A stretch of DNA of 16,884 nt from Thermoplasmatales archaeon ex4484_36 (GCA_002254765.1 NJDV01000026.1:1-16884), one strand, 5' to 3'; shown: positions 1 through 7,159, counted from the stretch's first letter. A program made the numbers and translations. The notes: generated by a model from the sequence alone, not told the origin.

Positions 1-291
1 GAGGTGGGTGAAGAACAGGTGAGGCTCTGGAGGAGAAGCTACGACGTGGCGCCCCCGGGGGGAGAAGCCCTCAAAGACACCGCCCAGAGGACCATCCCCT
101 TCTTCAAGAGGGTGATCGTGCCCTACCTTGAAAAGGGAAACGTTCTGATCTCCGCCCACGGGAACAGCTTGAGGTCCATAGTCATGTATCTGGATTCCTT
201 AACCCCAGAGGAGGTGCTCAATCTGGAGATCCCAACAGGCGTCCCCATTATCTACTTCTATCGGGACGGAGAATTCACCAAGGAGGGGTGA
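1..291 (+). CDS. gpmA: 2,3-bisphosphoglycerate-dependent phosphoglycerate mutase, C-terminal part (cut by window edge)
   Basis: The reading frame is open from the first base, so the gene starts outside the window; only about the last 96 residues are visible. Enzymes of this histidine phosphatase family interconvert 3- and 2-phosphoglycerate in glycolysis and gluconeogenesis in the cytoplasm. Seen in the sequence: the segment [14 protein letters not shown] followed by [13 protein letters not shown], the AHGNSLR motif that carries the second catalytic histidine, and the ending IPTGVPIIY, all in the order found at the end of GpmA proteins. The N-terminal RHG motif with the phosphorylated histidine lies outside the window, so activity cannot be judged. 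The stop codon is three bases before the next start, so it is probably co-transcribed with mptD. Confidence 0.9.
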   Translation, partial: EVGEEQVRLWRRSYDVAPPGGEALKDTAQRTIPFFKRVIVPYLEKGNVLISAHGNSLRSIVMYLDSLTPEEVLNLEIPTGVPIIYFYRDGEFTKEG

Positions 292-293
292 GA

Positions 294-671
294 ATGGAGG
301 ACATCGCCAAGGAGTATTTCTCATGTGGGGACAGGGAGAGGGCGGCCTTTGAAGCTGGTATCAAGCTGGGTACCATCTACCATCAGTTCATAGGGGCCCC
401 CATCAGCCTCAGAAACGCCGCCTCTCTGGAGAAGGCCATAGAGGAGGGGTGCAGGGTCCAGCCCTTTGTTGAGAGCTGCAGGGTGAGAATCGACAGGGAG
501 AAGATACGTGCCAAGAGGAGCGAGTACAAGTACACCACGCTCTCCCCCTCCATGCTTGACGTTGAGCTCACCATAAGATACAGAAGGGTAAGACTCACCG
601 CCAGGCTCAAATGGATAGATGAGCTGCGCTACCCCCTGATGTTCATAGAGAGGATAGAAGAGATCGATTAG
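294..671 (+). CDS. mptD: Archaeal dihydroneopterin aldolase MptD
   Basis: Predicted to cleave 7,8-dihydroneopterin to 6-hydroxymethyl-7,8-dihydropterin and glycolaldehyde, a step in archaeal pterin cofactor synthesis (methanopterin or folate type). The 125-residue protein matches the archaeal family formerly called DUF381: RAAFEAGIKLGTIYHQF near the N-terminus, VQPFVE in the middle and LRYPLMFIERIEE at the end. E20, H30 and Q56 have exactly the spacing of E25, H35 and Q61, which I recall as catalytic in the Methanocaldococcus jannaschii enzyme. An in-frame GTG at 288 overlaps the mutase stop, but AGGAGG at 281-286 is spaced ideally for ATG 294, which I prefer. The end overlaps the convergent zinc-ribbon gene by four bases, so the two transcripts converge with no spacer. 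Confidence 0.88.
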   Translation: MEDIAKEYFSCGDRERAAFEAGIKLGTIYHQFIGAPISLRNAASLEKAIEEGCRVQPFVESCRVRIDREKIRAKRSEYKYTTLSPSMLDVELTIRYRRVRLTARLKWIDELRYPLMFIERIEEID

Positions 672-1504
672 CTATCCTTCTCTCCCCGGGGCTCTTCTAT
701 CACCCTGCCGCAACCGGGGCAGGTCCTCATCGCCTCAAGAAGCACTGCTCCGCAGTGGGGACACTCCTTTTTTCCCTCCGCCTCTTGGGGAGAGGAGAGC
801 TTCAGCAGGTCCGTGTCGGTAACAGGGTAGACGGGTTCAAGCTTTGTACCGCATCGGGGGCAGACCGTATCGGAGGGGGAAAGAGACTTTCCGCACCTGG
901 GGCAGACGTGCTCCTCCTCCACAAACCTCTCCCCGCAGTAGGGACAGATGGCTGCATCTTGAGGAACCACCCTCCCGCAGGAGCTGCAGAGGGCCTCACC
1001 GGACTCCGGCAGACGCTGAGGCGGTTGTGCGGTCCGCGGACCCCTCAGCCTTGATACCACCGTCAGGGCCACCAGCAGAAGAAAGAGACCTATGCCTGCG
1101 TAGCAGAAGTAGCGGGAGAGGGTGCTCCCCTCGCGTACCGCCACAGTGATGTTGTAAATCATAGTGTGCTGCTCGCCGTCGGAGTCAACCGCCTGGAAAA
1201 CCACCTTATCGATGCTGCTCTCCAAGGGCACCTCGGCCCCGTATATCACCCCTTTGGTGTAGTTCCCGTCGCCCTCCACTGGGCTCATCTCCCACCACCT
1301 CCCCCCCACCCACACCTGAACACTCAATGGCGGGGTGTTGTTCTCATCTATTACCACAACCGTTATGAGAACCTTCTCCCCTCTCTCCACCTCCCGGGGA
1401 TAGACAAGCGGATCCTCCATTTTGAGGGACGCTCCCGAGGGGGCAAGCAGGGATGCGATAATCAGGCAGAGAGCAGCCAGCTCCAGCCGGATAAGGTATC
1501 CCAT
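668..1504 (-). CDS. Membrane protein with extracytoplasmic domain and three cytoplasmic zinc ribbons
   Basis: A 278-residue protein of unknown function. A signal peptide or anchor covers residues 1-25 (LAALCLIIASLLAPSGA). Residues 27-125 look like one all-beta, Ig-like extracytoplasmic domain with two sequons (NYT, NIT). A membrane segment follows at about 133-152. The cytoplasmic tail carries six CxxC knuckles: C173/C176, C187/C190, C201/C204, C215/C218, C248/C251 and C262/C265, which pair into three zinc ribbons of the double-zinc-ribbon type. Such tails usually bind protein or nucleic acid, but the partner is unknown. The gene begins six bases after the enoyl-CoA hydratase stop with GAGGGG just ahead of the ATG, so it is likely the last gene of the beta-oxidation transcript. 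A role in lipid or acid metabolism would be guilt by association only. Confidence 0.8.
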   Translation of the reverse strand: MGYLIRLELAALCLIIASLLAPSGASLKMEDPLVYPREVERGEKVLITVVVIDENNTPPLSVQVWVGGRWWEMSPVEGDGNYTKGVIYGAEVPLESSIDKVVFQAVDSDGEQHTMIYNITVAVREGSTLSRYFCYAGIGLFLLLVALTVVSRLRGPRTAQPPQRLPESGEALCSSCGRVVPQDAAICPYCGERFVEEEHVCPRCGKSLSPSDTVCPRCGTKLEPVYPVTDTDLLKLSSPQEAEGKKECPHCGAVLLEAMRTCPGCGRVIEEPRGEKDS

Positions 1505-1510
1505 TCCCCC

Positions 1511-2287
1511 TCACTTTCCAGTGAACTCAGGTGCCCGCTTCTGAAGGAAGGCAGCCATGCCCTCCTTCTGGTCGGAAGTGGAGAAGAGGCGTCCGAAGGC
1601 GAGCCTCTCCATTATGAGACCATCCTCCAGGGGCACATCAAGACCCTTCCTGACAAGCCATTTAATGGTGCGTATCGCCTCTGGGCCCTTCTTCAGGATC
1701 TCACTTGCAATCTTTCTAGCCCCCTGAAGGAGCTCCTCGGGGGAGAAGACTGCGTTCACCAACCCCATTGAGAGGGCTTCTCCGGCGCTCACCATCTTCC
1801 CTGTGTAGAGAAGGTCAAAGGCCCTCCCAGGCCCGATGAGTCTGGGGAGCCTCTGGGTGCCTCCAAATCCCGGTATGACGGCCAGATTGACCTCCGGCTG
1901 GCCCATCTTTGCTTTCTCCGAGGCCACCCTTATATCGCATGCTAAGGCGAGCTCAAGCCCCCCTCCAAGCGCATAGCCGTTGATGGCAGCTATTGTGGGC
2001 CATGGATAGGACTCAATGAGGGAGAAAACCTCCTGCCCCATTCTTGAGAACTCCGTGGCCTCCACACTGTCCATGGACCTCATCTCACCTATGTCAGCCC
2101 CGGCTACAAAGGCCTTGCCCTCCCCTGTTATAATGACAACCTCAAACCCATCCCCGGGGGAGGAGAAGACGTCCTTGAGCTCGTCCAAAACCTCCCTGTT
2201 TAGGGCGTTTAAGGCCTCTGGCCTGCTTATGGTGACCAGACGGATTCCCTCATCCTTCTCCACCCTTAGGTGTTTATATTCCGCCAT
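1511..2287 (-). CDS. Enoyl-CoA hydratase
   Basis: Predicted to hydrate trans-2-enoyl-CoA to 3-hydroxyacyl-CoA, the second step of beta-oxidation, in the cytoplasm. The 258-residue protein has the crotonase fold signatures: GKAFVAGADIGEM (acyl-CoA and oxyanion-hole region), NGYALGGGLELALACD with G109 and E112, and GQPEVNLAVIPGFGGTQRL with E132. The two glutamates are 20 residues apart, as are E144 and E164 of rat mitochondrial hydratase, so both catalytic acids are present and hydratase activity is expected. A GTG at 2296 overlaps the upstream dehydrogenase stop, but a full anti-16S Shine-Dalgarno points to ATG 2287. It is tightly coupled to the dehydrogenase gene. Substrate chain length cannot be read from the sequence. 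Confidence 0.92.
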   Translation of the reverse strand: MAEYKHLRVEKDEGIRLVTISRPEALNALNREVLDELKDVFSSPGDGFEVVIITGEGKAFVAGADIGEMRSMDSVEATEFSRMGQEVFSLIESYPWPTIAAINGYALGGGLELALACDIRVASEKAKMGQPEVNLAVIPGFGGTQRLPRLIGPGRAFDLLYTGKMVSAGEALSMGLVNAVFSPEELLQGARKIASEILKKGPEAIRTIKWLVRKGLDVPLEDGLIMERLAFGRLFSTSDQKEGMAAFLQKRAPEFTGK

Positions 2288-2289
2288 TT

Positions 2290-2300
2290 GGATCACCTCC
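2290..2300 (-). promoter_or_regulatory. Full-length Shine-Dalgarno site that sets the enoyl-CoA hydratase start
   Basis: Read on the minus strand the site is GGAGGTGATCC followed by AA and ATG. It is the exact complement of the conserved 16S rRNA 3' end (GGATCACCTCC). It overlaps the stop codon of the upstream dehydrogenase and an in-frame GTG, and indicates initiation at ATG 2287 by translational coupling. Confidence 0.85.
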
Positions 2301-3150
2301 CCTCGTAGCTGTAGAAGCCTCTTCCGCTCTTCCTTCCCAAAAGGCCCGCATCCACCATTTTCCTGAGGAGTGGAGAGGGACGGTACTTGTCGTCGCCCAG
2401 CCCTTTATGAAGCACCTCCATGATGTAGAGGCAGGTGTCCAGTCCGATGAGATCCGCAAGTTCAAGGGGGCCCATGGGGTGGTTCATTCCCAGCTTCATG
2501 ACGGTGTCTATCTCCTCCACCCCGGCCACCCCCTCCATGAGGGCATAGGTGGCCTCATTTATCATGGGCATCAGAAGTCTATTGGAGACAAACCCCGGGT
2601 AGTCATTCACCACCACGGGGGTCTTGCCTAGCTTCTCGGCAAGCTCCACCACGGCCTTCACGGTCTCCTCTTCGGTCTTCAAGCCCTTCACCACCTCCAC
2701 AAGCTTCATCACCGGCACGGGGTTGAAGAAATGCATTCCTGCGAATTTCTCGGGTCTCTTGGTGGAGGCGGCGAGCTTTGTTATGGAAATGCTAGAGGTA
2801 TTGCTGGTCACAATAACGTGTTCCCCGATCACCCTCTCAAGCTCCCTGAAGACGCTCATTTTCAGATCCGGGTCCTCTATCACCGCCTCTATTATGAAAT
2901 CCGCCTCTGAGAAGGGCTCAAACTCCAGTGTGGTCTTGATCCTTCCCAAGATCTCTTCTTTTTCATCGGGTGTGATCCGCTCCTTGGCTACGAGCCTATC
3001 AAGGCCCTTGTTGATTTTGCCGATCCCCGCATCGAGGAACCTCTGCTCTATGTCCTTAAGTATCACCCTGTAGCCGCTCTGGGCAGCCACCTGGGCGATC
3101 CCAGAGCCCATCTGACCTGCTCCAATAACACCTATCGTCTTTATCTCCAT
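2293..3150 (-). CDS. 3-hydroxyacyl-CoA dehydrogenase (NAD-dependent, short form)
   Basis: Predicted to oxidise 3-hydroxyacyl-CoA to 3-ketoacyl-CoA with NAD, between the hydratase and thiolase steps. From ATG 3150 the protein has 285 residues, normal for single-function HBD/HADH enzymes. An N-terminal Rossmann fold carries [15 protein letters not shown]119, H140, E152 and N190 have the same spacing as S137, H158, E170 and N208 of the human enzyme, so the His-Glu dyad and substrate-binding residues are intact. [15 protein letters not shown] and [14 protein letters not shown] are family signatures. The frame is open to 3180, but GGTGAT at 3155-3160 is placed for ATG 3150, which also puts the start directly before the Rossmann strand. 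The stop overlaps the hydratase leader, giving coupled translation. Direction in vivo (oxidation or acetoacetyl-CoA reduction) is not decided by sequence. Confidence 0.93.
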   Translation of the reverse strand: MEIKTIGVIGAGQMGSGIAQVAAQSGYRVILKDIEQRFLDAGIGKINKGLDRLVAKERITPDEKEEILGRIKTTLEFEPFSEADFIIEAVIEDPDLKMSVFRELERVIGEHVIVTSNTSSISITKLAASTKRPEKFAGMHFFNPVPVMKLVEVVKGLKTEEETVKAVVELAEKLGKTPVVVNDYPGFVSNRLLMPMINEATYALMEGVAGVEEIDTVMKLGMNHPMGPLELADLIGLDTCLYIMEVLHKGLGDDKYRPSPLLRKMVDAGLLGRKSGRGFYSYEGR

Positions 3151-3199
3151 AATCATCACCCTGAGAGAGTTCAATTTCACTTAATAAAAAGAGTGAAGT

Positions 3200-3234
3200 A
3201 AAAAAAGGTTTGTGCCCCTCTATAGTGGAGGGGC
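3200..3234 (-). terminator. Hairpin plus T-tract after the thiolase gene
   Basis: On the minus strand a perfect 7-bp stem (GCCCCTC with GAGGGGC, 7-base loop, 3214-3234) is followed after seven bases by a run of seven T (3206-3200). It lies between the thiolase stop and the dehydrogenase start, so it may end or attenuate the thiolase transcript. Archaeal termination depends mostly on the T-run. A weak T/A-rich stretch at about 3180-3188 could be the start of a separate dehydrogenase transcript. Confidence 0.55.
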
Positions 3235-3262
3235 TTTAAGTCAAACGTAGAAAAGAGGGACA

Positions 3263-4438
3263 TCAGATTCTTTCGACGGCCATGGTGACCGCATTGCCCC
3301 CGCCAAGACATATAGTGGCCAGACCCATGTCTTTCTTCAGTCTGTGAAGGTTGTAGATGAGGGTGGTAAGAATCCTGGCCCCGCTACACCCTATGGGGTG
3401 GCCCAGCGCCACCGCGCCGCCGGAGATGTTGAACTTCTCCTCGGGGATGTCAAAGTACCTCTGAATCGCTATAGAGGCCGATGAGAAGGCCTCGTTGTGC
3501 TCCACCAGGTCAAAATCGTCTATCTCCATTCCAAGCCGCTTTAGAATCATTTCAACCCCCGGGATGGGTGCGCACATGACCCTTTCAGGCTCCACACCGG
3601 AGGTCACGTAGTCCACTATCCTCACCTGAGGCTCAACCCCCAGCTCCTCCGCCTTCTTCTTTGTTGTAACGAGCATTGCGGCAGCGCCGTCGGAGAGCTG
3701 GGATGCATTCCCGGCGGTGATTACCCCATCCTTCTTAAAAACGGGTTTGAGGCGGGCCAGCTTCTCAAGGGAGGTGTCAGGCCTTATTCCCTCGTCCTTC
3801 TCAAGATAGGTCTCTTCTCTTTTGTCTATAAGAACGGGAACGATCTCTTTTTTGAAATGACCCTCCTCGGTGGCCCTGTGCGCCCTCATGTGGCTCCTGT
3901 AAGCATACCTGTCGATTTCCTCCCTGGTCAGGGAGAACTCCTCGGCTACAATCTCCCCAGTCATGCCCATGTGGAAGTCGTTGTATATATCCCAGAGCCC
4001 GTCAACTATCATGGCGTCCTTAACGGTCAGGTCCCCCATTTTATGGCCGAAGCGTATTCTGTCCACAAGGAAGGGGGCACCTGTCATGCACTCCTGTCCC
4101 CCTGCTACAATCACGGAGAAATCCCCCGCTTTGATCTCGGAGGCGGCCAGGGTCACGCTCTTCATACCTGAGCCGCAGACCTTGTTGACGGTGGTTGCAG
4201 CAACCGTAGGGGGAAGACCCGCATAGAGGGCCGCCTGCCTTGCGGGGTTCTGATATAGCCCTGCGGTTATGACGTTGCCCATGAGGACCTCCTCAACGTC
4301 CTCCGGCCGCAGACCAGTCCTTTTCAAGACCTCCTTTATCACTATCGCACCGAGATCCGGTGCCCTGTAATTCTTATAAGCGCTCAAGAACCTGCCAATG
4401 GGTGTCCTTACTGCACCTGCGATCACCACTTCGTCCAT
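3263..4438 (-). CDS. Acetyl-CoA C-acyltransferase / thiolase
   Basis: Predicted to cleave 3-ketoacyl-CoA with CoA to acetyl-CoA and a shortened acyl-CoA, or to condense two acetyl-CoA. The 391-residue protein has the full catalytic set at standard spacing: nucleophile C88 in NKVCGSGMKSV, H347 in GGAVALGHPIGCSG and C377 in TICLGGGNAV, plus the NEAFS motif. Presence of all three cysteine/histidine motifs marks it as a true thiolase rather than the SCP-x-like archaeal thiolases that partner with HMG-CoA synthase. Start ATG 4438 is preceded by AGGTG at a normal distance. It has its own TATA promoter and is followed by a hairpin before the dehydrogenase and hydratase. Whether it acts in degradation or in acetoacetyl-CoA synthesis cannot be told from sequence. 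Confidence 0.93.
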   Translation of the reverse strand: MDEVVIAGAVRTPIGRFLSAYKNYRAPDLGAIVIKEVLKRTGLRPEDVEEVLMGNVITAGLYQNPARQAALYAGLPPTVAATTVNKVCGSGMKSVTLAASEIKAGDFSVIVAGGQECMTGAPFLVDRIRFGHKMGDLTVKDAMIVDGLWDIYNDFHMGMTGEIVAEEFSLTREEIDRYAYRSHMRAHRATEEGHFKKEIVPVLIDKREETYLEKDEGIRPDTSLEKLARLKPVFKKDGVITAGNASQLSDGAAAMLVTTKKKAEELGVEPQVRIVDYVTSGVEPERVMCAPIPGVEMILKRLGMEIDDFDLVEHNEAFSSASIAIQRYFDIPEEKFNISGGAVALGHPIGCSGARILTTLIYNLHRLKKDMGLATICLGGGNAVTMAVERI

Positions 4439-4507
4439 TTCAACACCTGCCGTAATCTTTTACTACTTAGGTCGTAACACCGACCGGGGGGCCATACCTG
4501 GACCTTG

Positions 4508-4522
4508 AATATAAACTTTGCG
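4508..4522 (-). promoter_or_regulatory. BRE/TATA promoter of the thiolase gene
   Basis: On the minus strand CGCAAAG (BRE-like) is directly followed by TTTATATT (4515-4508). Transcription would start near 4485, giving a leader of about 45-50 bases before ATG 4438. A short inverted repeat (GGTCG with CGACC, 4470-4485) falls at the expected start of the leader. Confidence 0.6.
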
Positions 4523-4572
4523 CGGCGAAATCGTCCCCGAGATATGTCTATTGCCGTAGGCAAGGAGGCTCA

Positions 4573-5007
4573 TCAGCCCTTCACCACACCCAGTGGTTTC
4601 ATCTTGGCAACCTTGATTGAGATCCCCGCTCCGTGGGTCGTGTCCACCACATCGGAGACATCCTTGTAGGCGTCTGGGGCCTCCTCCGATATGACGTGTC
4701 TGCTGGCCGCCTTGACCAGTATCCCCTTTCTACCGAGCTCCTTCACCACCGCATCTGGGGGAAAGGACCTCTTGGCAGCCCTTCTGGACATCACTCTCCC
4801 CGCCCCGTGACACGTTGAGCCGAAGCTCTCCTCCATGGCCTTCTCGGTCCCGACGAGCAGGTAAGAATATGTCCCCATATCCCCCGGAATGAGAACGGGC
4901 TGGCCCGTGTCCTTGTAGTCCTGCGGCAGCTCAGCCCGGCCTGGACCAAAGCTCCTGGTAGCTCCCTTTCTATGAACAACGAGCTTCATCCTCTTCCCAT
5001 CGACCAC
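4573..5007 (-). CDS. rtcB: RtcB RNA ligase, C-terminal fragment (broken gene)
   Basis: This is the 3' part of an rtcB gene whose 5' part ends at 5042 in another frame. The visible start is a GTG at 5007, giving 144 residues. Homology continues upstream in the same frame to about 5052, where YDVAHNIGKIEEH is encoded before that GTG. The fragment holds VHRKGATRSFGPG, STCHGAGRV with the histidine that is guanylylated in RtcB, and the terminal GVVKG lysine. If translation really began at GTG 5007 it would lack the conserved His-Asn of YDVAHN, so this piece alone should be inactive. No Shine-Dalgarno is visible before it. It is best read with the N-terminal fragment as one disrupted gene. Confidence 0.85.
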   Translation of the reverse strand: MVDGKRMKLVVHRKGATRSFGPGRAELPQDYKDTGQPVLIPGDMGTYSYLLVGTEKAMEESFGSTCHGAGRVMSRRAAKRSFPPDAVVKELGRKGILVKAASRHVISEEAPDAYKDVSDVVDTTHGAGISIKVAKMKPLGVVKG

Positions 5008-5041
5008 GTGCTCCTCTATCTTTCCGATGTTGTGAGCAACG

Positions 5042-5986
5042 TCATATATTAAACTGCCTGTTAGACCAGGCGAAGTTTGCTGCGGCCCTCATAGCACCGA
5101 GGTATCTCTCCCCCGGGCGGGAATTGATTGGTGCCGCCACCAGCTCTCTGTCTAAGAGTTTTATATCAAACTGTGGGGAGTAGAAGTAGCGTCCTTCACG
5201 CCTGTAGAACCTCTCCATTTCATTAATCGTATCCTGGCAGACCTGATGGCCCAGTCCCCTTGAACCCGTGTGTATCATCACCGTAACCTGGCCCCTCTCT
5301 TCTATGCCGAAGGCCTTAGCCACCCTTTCGTCATAGATTTCCTCCACCACTTGGATCTCCAGAAAGTGGTTCCCTGCGCCGAGGGTCCCGAGCTGGGGTG
5401 CTCCCCTCTTCTTGGCCTTGGAGCTCACCGAGGAGGGATCTGCTCCCTCCATACCTCCCCCCTCCTCAAGGTGCTCAAGGTCCTCCTCCCAGCCGTAACC
5501 CATCTCCACAGCGTAGGGGGCTCCTTCTAATAATATTCTGTTGAGCCTCTCTCCCGACAGCCTTATCTTCCCCTCCGAACCGACACCAGAAGGCACGTTT
5601 CTGAAGAGGGCCTCCACCAGCTCCCTTATACAGTCCCGGATCTCCTCCACCCTAAGGTCTGTTCTCAGAAGCCTCACACCGCAGTTTATATCGTAACCCA
5701 CCCCCCCCGGGGAGATGACGCCACCCTCCTCAAAATCCGTGGCTGCAACACCACCTATCGGGAAGCCGTATCCTTGGTGGATGTCCGGCATCGCCAGTGC
5801 GTGCTTCACCACCCCAGGGAGAGATGCCACATTAGTGAGCTGTTCAACAGCATCATCCTTTACAATGTGAGGTATCATCTTCTCAGTGGCGTATATTATC
5901 CCATCAACACGCATATCGCTCTTGTAGCCCTTAGGCACCCTGACCCTGTACGGGTCCAGCCTCTCAAGCGGTCCCTGCCAAGTCAT
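5042..5986 (-). CDS. rtcB: RtcB RNA ligase, N-terminal fragment (broken gene)
   Basis: RtcB is the GTP- and Mn-dependent 3'-phosphate RNA ligase that joins tRNA halves after intron removal in archaea. This 314-residue frame covers about the first two thirds of the normal 480: MPDIHQGYGFPIGG, GYDINCGVR with D99 and C102, GAGNHFLE with N206 and H207, and HTGSRGLGHQ with H239 and H247, all metal or GTP-site residues. It ends abruptly after ANFAWSNRQ with three foreign residues and TGA. Compared with my recollection of the Pyrococcus horikoshii protein, about 25 residues between NRQ and YDVAHN are missing and the frame has shifted, consistent with a 74-base deletion. The gene has its own promoter and no intein. 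A sequencing or assembly fault is possible, but a gap of this size is not a simple homopolymer error. Confidence 0.88.
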   Translation of the reverse strand: MTWQGPLERLDPYRVRVPKGYKSDMRVDGIIYATEKMIPHIVKDDAVEQLTNVASLPGVVKHALAMPDIHQGYGFPIGGVAATDFEEGGVISPGGVGYDINCGVRLLRTDLRVEEIRDCIRELVEALFRNVPSGVGSEGKIRLSGERLNRILLEGAPYAVEMGYGWEEDLEHLEEGGGMEGADPSSVSSKAKKRGAPQLGTLGAGNHFLEIQVVEEIYDERVAKAFGIEERGQVTVMIHTGSRGLGHQVCQDTINEMERFYRREGRYFYSPQFDIKLLDRELVAAPINSRPGERYLGAMRAAANFAWSNRQFNI

Positions 5987-6028
5987 ACAAACCCCCTATG
6001 AACACTGCATCAATTGACCTCTCTTCGG

Positions 6029-6045
6029 ATAAAAAACTTTCCACC
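6029..6045 (-). promoter_or_regulatory. BRE/TATA promoter of rtcB
   Basis: On the minus strand GGAAAG is followed by TTTTTTAT (6036-6029). The expected start of transcription is near 6006, about 20 bases before the ATG at 5986. It lies back to back with the promoter of the gene at 6101. Confidence 0.55.
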
Positions 6046-6058
6046 GAAAGTTATATAT
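6045..6058 (+). promoter_or_regulatory. BRE/TATA promoter of the helical protein gene
   Basis: CCGAAAG (BRE-like) directly precedes TTATATAT (6051-6058). Transcription should start near 6080, which fits the ATG at 6101 with AGGTGA at 6091-6096. The bases ACTTTC-CACC-GAAAGT (6036-6051) form an inverted repeat shared with the rtcB promoter. Confidence 0.65.
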
Positions 6059-6100
6059 TAACTCAGAGATTTGGCCCCTCTGCAACATCCAGGTGACACC

Positions 6101-7159
6101 ATGAACCCAGAAGGAACTTCCTTTGAAACGATAGAAGAATTCCTGGACTCCCTTCCGGAGGCGCCCTGCTCAAGCAAACTCGGCGAGCCCTTCTGCTCAC
6201 TCTGCGAGAGGGTGAACAGGAAGGTAGCAAGGGCATGCAAGCACTCCAGGATATATTCTGGAGAGGAGATAGCTCCATCTCCCCCTGAGGAGGGAGAGGT
6301 GGTATTCAAAAAGGCGGGTGAGGCTGAAATCCAGTTCGCAAAGCTGAAAAGAAGAGCGCAGGAGGAGCTCATGGAGGTCCAAAGGCTTCTGGGGAACATG
6401 AAGGAGCTGGGATACGGTCTTGAGAATCTAAAGGAGGAAATTAAGAAGATGGCGGAGGATTTCAGGGGAAGGGAGTACGAGAGGGTGATTGAGAGGGCTG
6501 AGAAGCTCAGGAAGGGTGTGCTGGAAGAGGAGAACATGAAGGTCCTCAAGGAGAGCCTGGAGTCTCTTGTAAAGTCGCTATCTAAAGAGGGTCGTGCGGG
6601 CAGAGCAGGGGAGTTCCTGAAAGATGCCGTTGAGAACTATGATAGAAGAGACTACCCGGCCTTTATTGAGAGTTCTGTGAGGATCATGAAGGAGATCGAG
6701 CGGGCCTTGGGGAGCAAGGTAGTCATAGGCATCCCCTTGGAGATAAAGGAGGAGGCACCAAAGCCCGTTAAAAAGGTTGTGAAAAAGATTATTGAGGTGG
6801 AGCAGAAACCCCCGGAGGTGGCCTCAGAGGTCTCCCCTTCCACTGAGGTGGCTACAGAAGAGACCAAGCTCGAGGAAAAGAAAACCCTCCCCGGGGGTGA
6901 AAAGAGTGGAGCCAGCACCCCTAGGAGGAAGAAAAAGGCCACGAAGAAGGTGATAAAGAAGGCACCCCGGGCGAAGGATAGAATATCGGAAATAGTGGCG
7001 GAGACCTATGGGATAGTGGAAGCAAAACGGGGAGAGGGGAAGGACGTCTCCCAAATACTGGAGCTTCTGGCCATGGTGGATCAAAAGAGGAAAGAGGGGG
7101 AGGAGGAGTTCGCCATGAAGCTGGCCGCCCAATCCCTTGAGATGGCTAGAAAGCTGTAG
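6101..7159 (+). CDS. Unrecognised helical, lysine-rich protein with N-terminal cysteine cluster
   Basis: I do not recognise a family. The 352-residue protein has no signal peptide or membrane segment. Residues 23-48 hold C23, C32, C35, C46 and H48, a possible zinc site. Residues 70-205 are strongly helical and charged and probably form coiled coil or helical hairpins. Residues 212-292 are a low-complexity linker rich in Lys, Pro, Ala and Glu (for example KPVKKVVKKI and RRKKKATKKVIKK), which could bind nucleic acid or another acidic partner. Residues 295-352 are helical again. Three segments look like one recurring helix: EYERVIERAEKLRK (127-138 region), DYPAFIESSVRIMKE (184-198) and EEFAMKLAAQSLEMARK (335-351). 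Start: a TTG at 6071 is in frame, but ATG 6101 has AGGTGA in the right place. It stands alone behind a strong promoter divergent from rtcB. Confidence 0.8.
   Translation: MNPEGTSFETIEEFLDSLPEAPCSSKLGEPFCSLCERVNRKVARACKHSRIYSGEEIAPSPPEEGEVVFKKAGEAEIQFAKLKRRAQEELMEVQRLLGNMKELGYGLENLKEEIKKMAEDFRGREYERVIERAEKLRKGVLEEENMKVLKESLESLVKSLSKEGRAGRAGEFLKDAVENYDRRDYPAFIESSVRIMKEIERALGSKVVIGIPLEIKEEAPKPVKKVVKKIIEVEQKPPEVASEVSPSTEVATEETKLEEKKTLPGGEKSGASTPRRKKKATKKVIKKAPRAKDRISEIVAETYGIVEAKRGEGKDVSQILELLAMVDQKRKEGEEEFAMKLAAQSLEMARKL

Noticed and set aside
1166..1771. A 201-codon plus-strand open frame
   Set aside because: It runs antisense across the start of the zinc-ribbon gene and the end of the enoyl-CoA hydratase gene, both of which have strong evidence, and has no recognisable features.
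4470..4485. Short inverted repeat GGTCG/CGACC in the thiolase leader
   Set aside because: A 5-bp stem is too short to claim as a regulatory element; recorded only as part of the promoter note.
4551..4563. Hairpin TTGCC-GTA-GGCAA after the rtcB stop
   Set aside because: Five-bp stem with no T-run on the transcribed strand; not enough for a terminator call.
5030..5060. Programmed frameshifting or ATGA-type reinitiation to join the rtcB parts
   Set aside because: The ATG overlapping the stop is in the third frame, no slippery sequence is evident, and a frameshift alone would not restore the roughly 25 missing residues.
4573..5986. An intein or intron as the cause of the split rtcB
   Set aside because: Some archaeal RtcB proteins carry inteins, but here sequence is missing between the two parts, not inserted.
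6058..6549. A minus-strand frame of 163 codons opposite the helical protein
   Set aside because: Serine/leucine-rich shadow of a Glu/Lys-rich gene; the plus-strand gene has a TATA box and Shine-Dalgarno.
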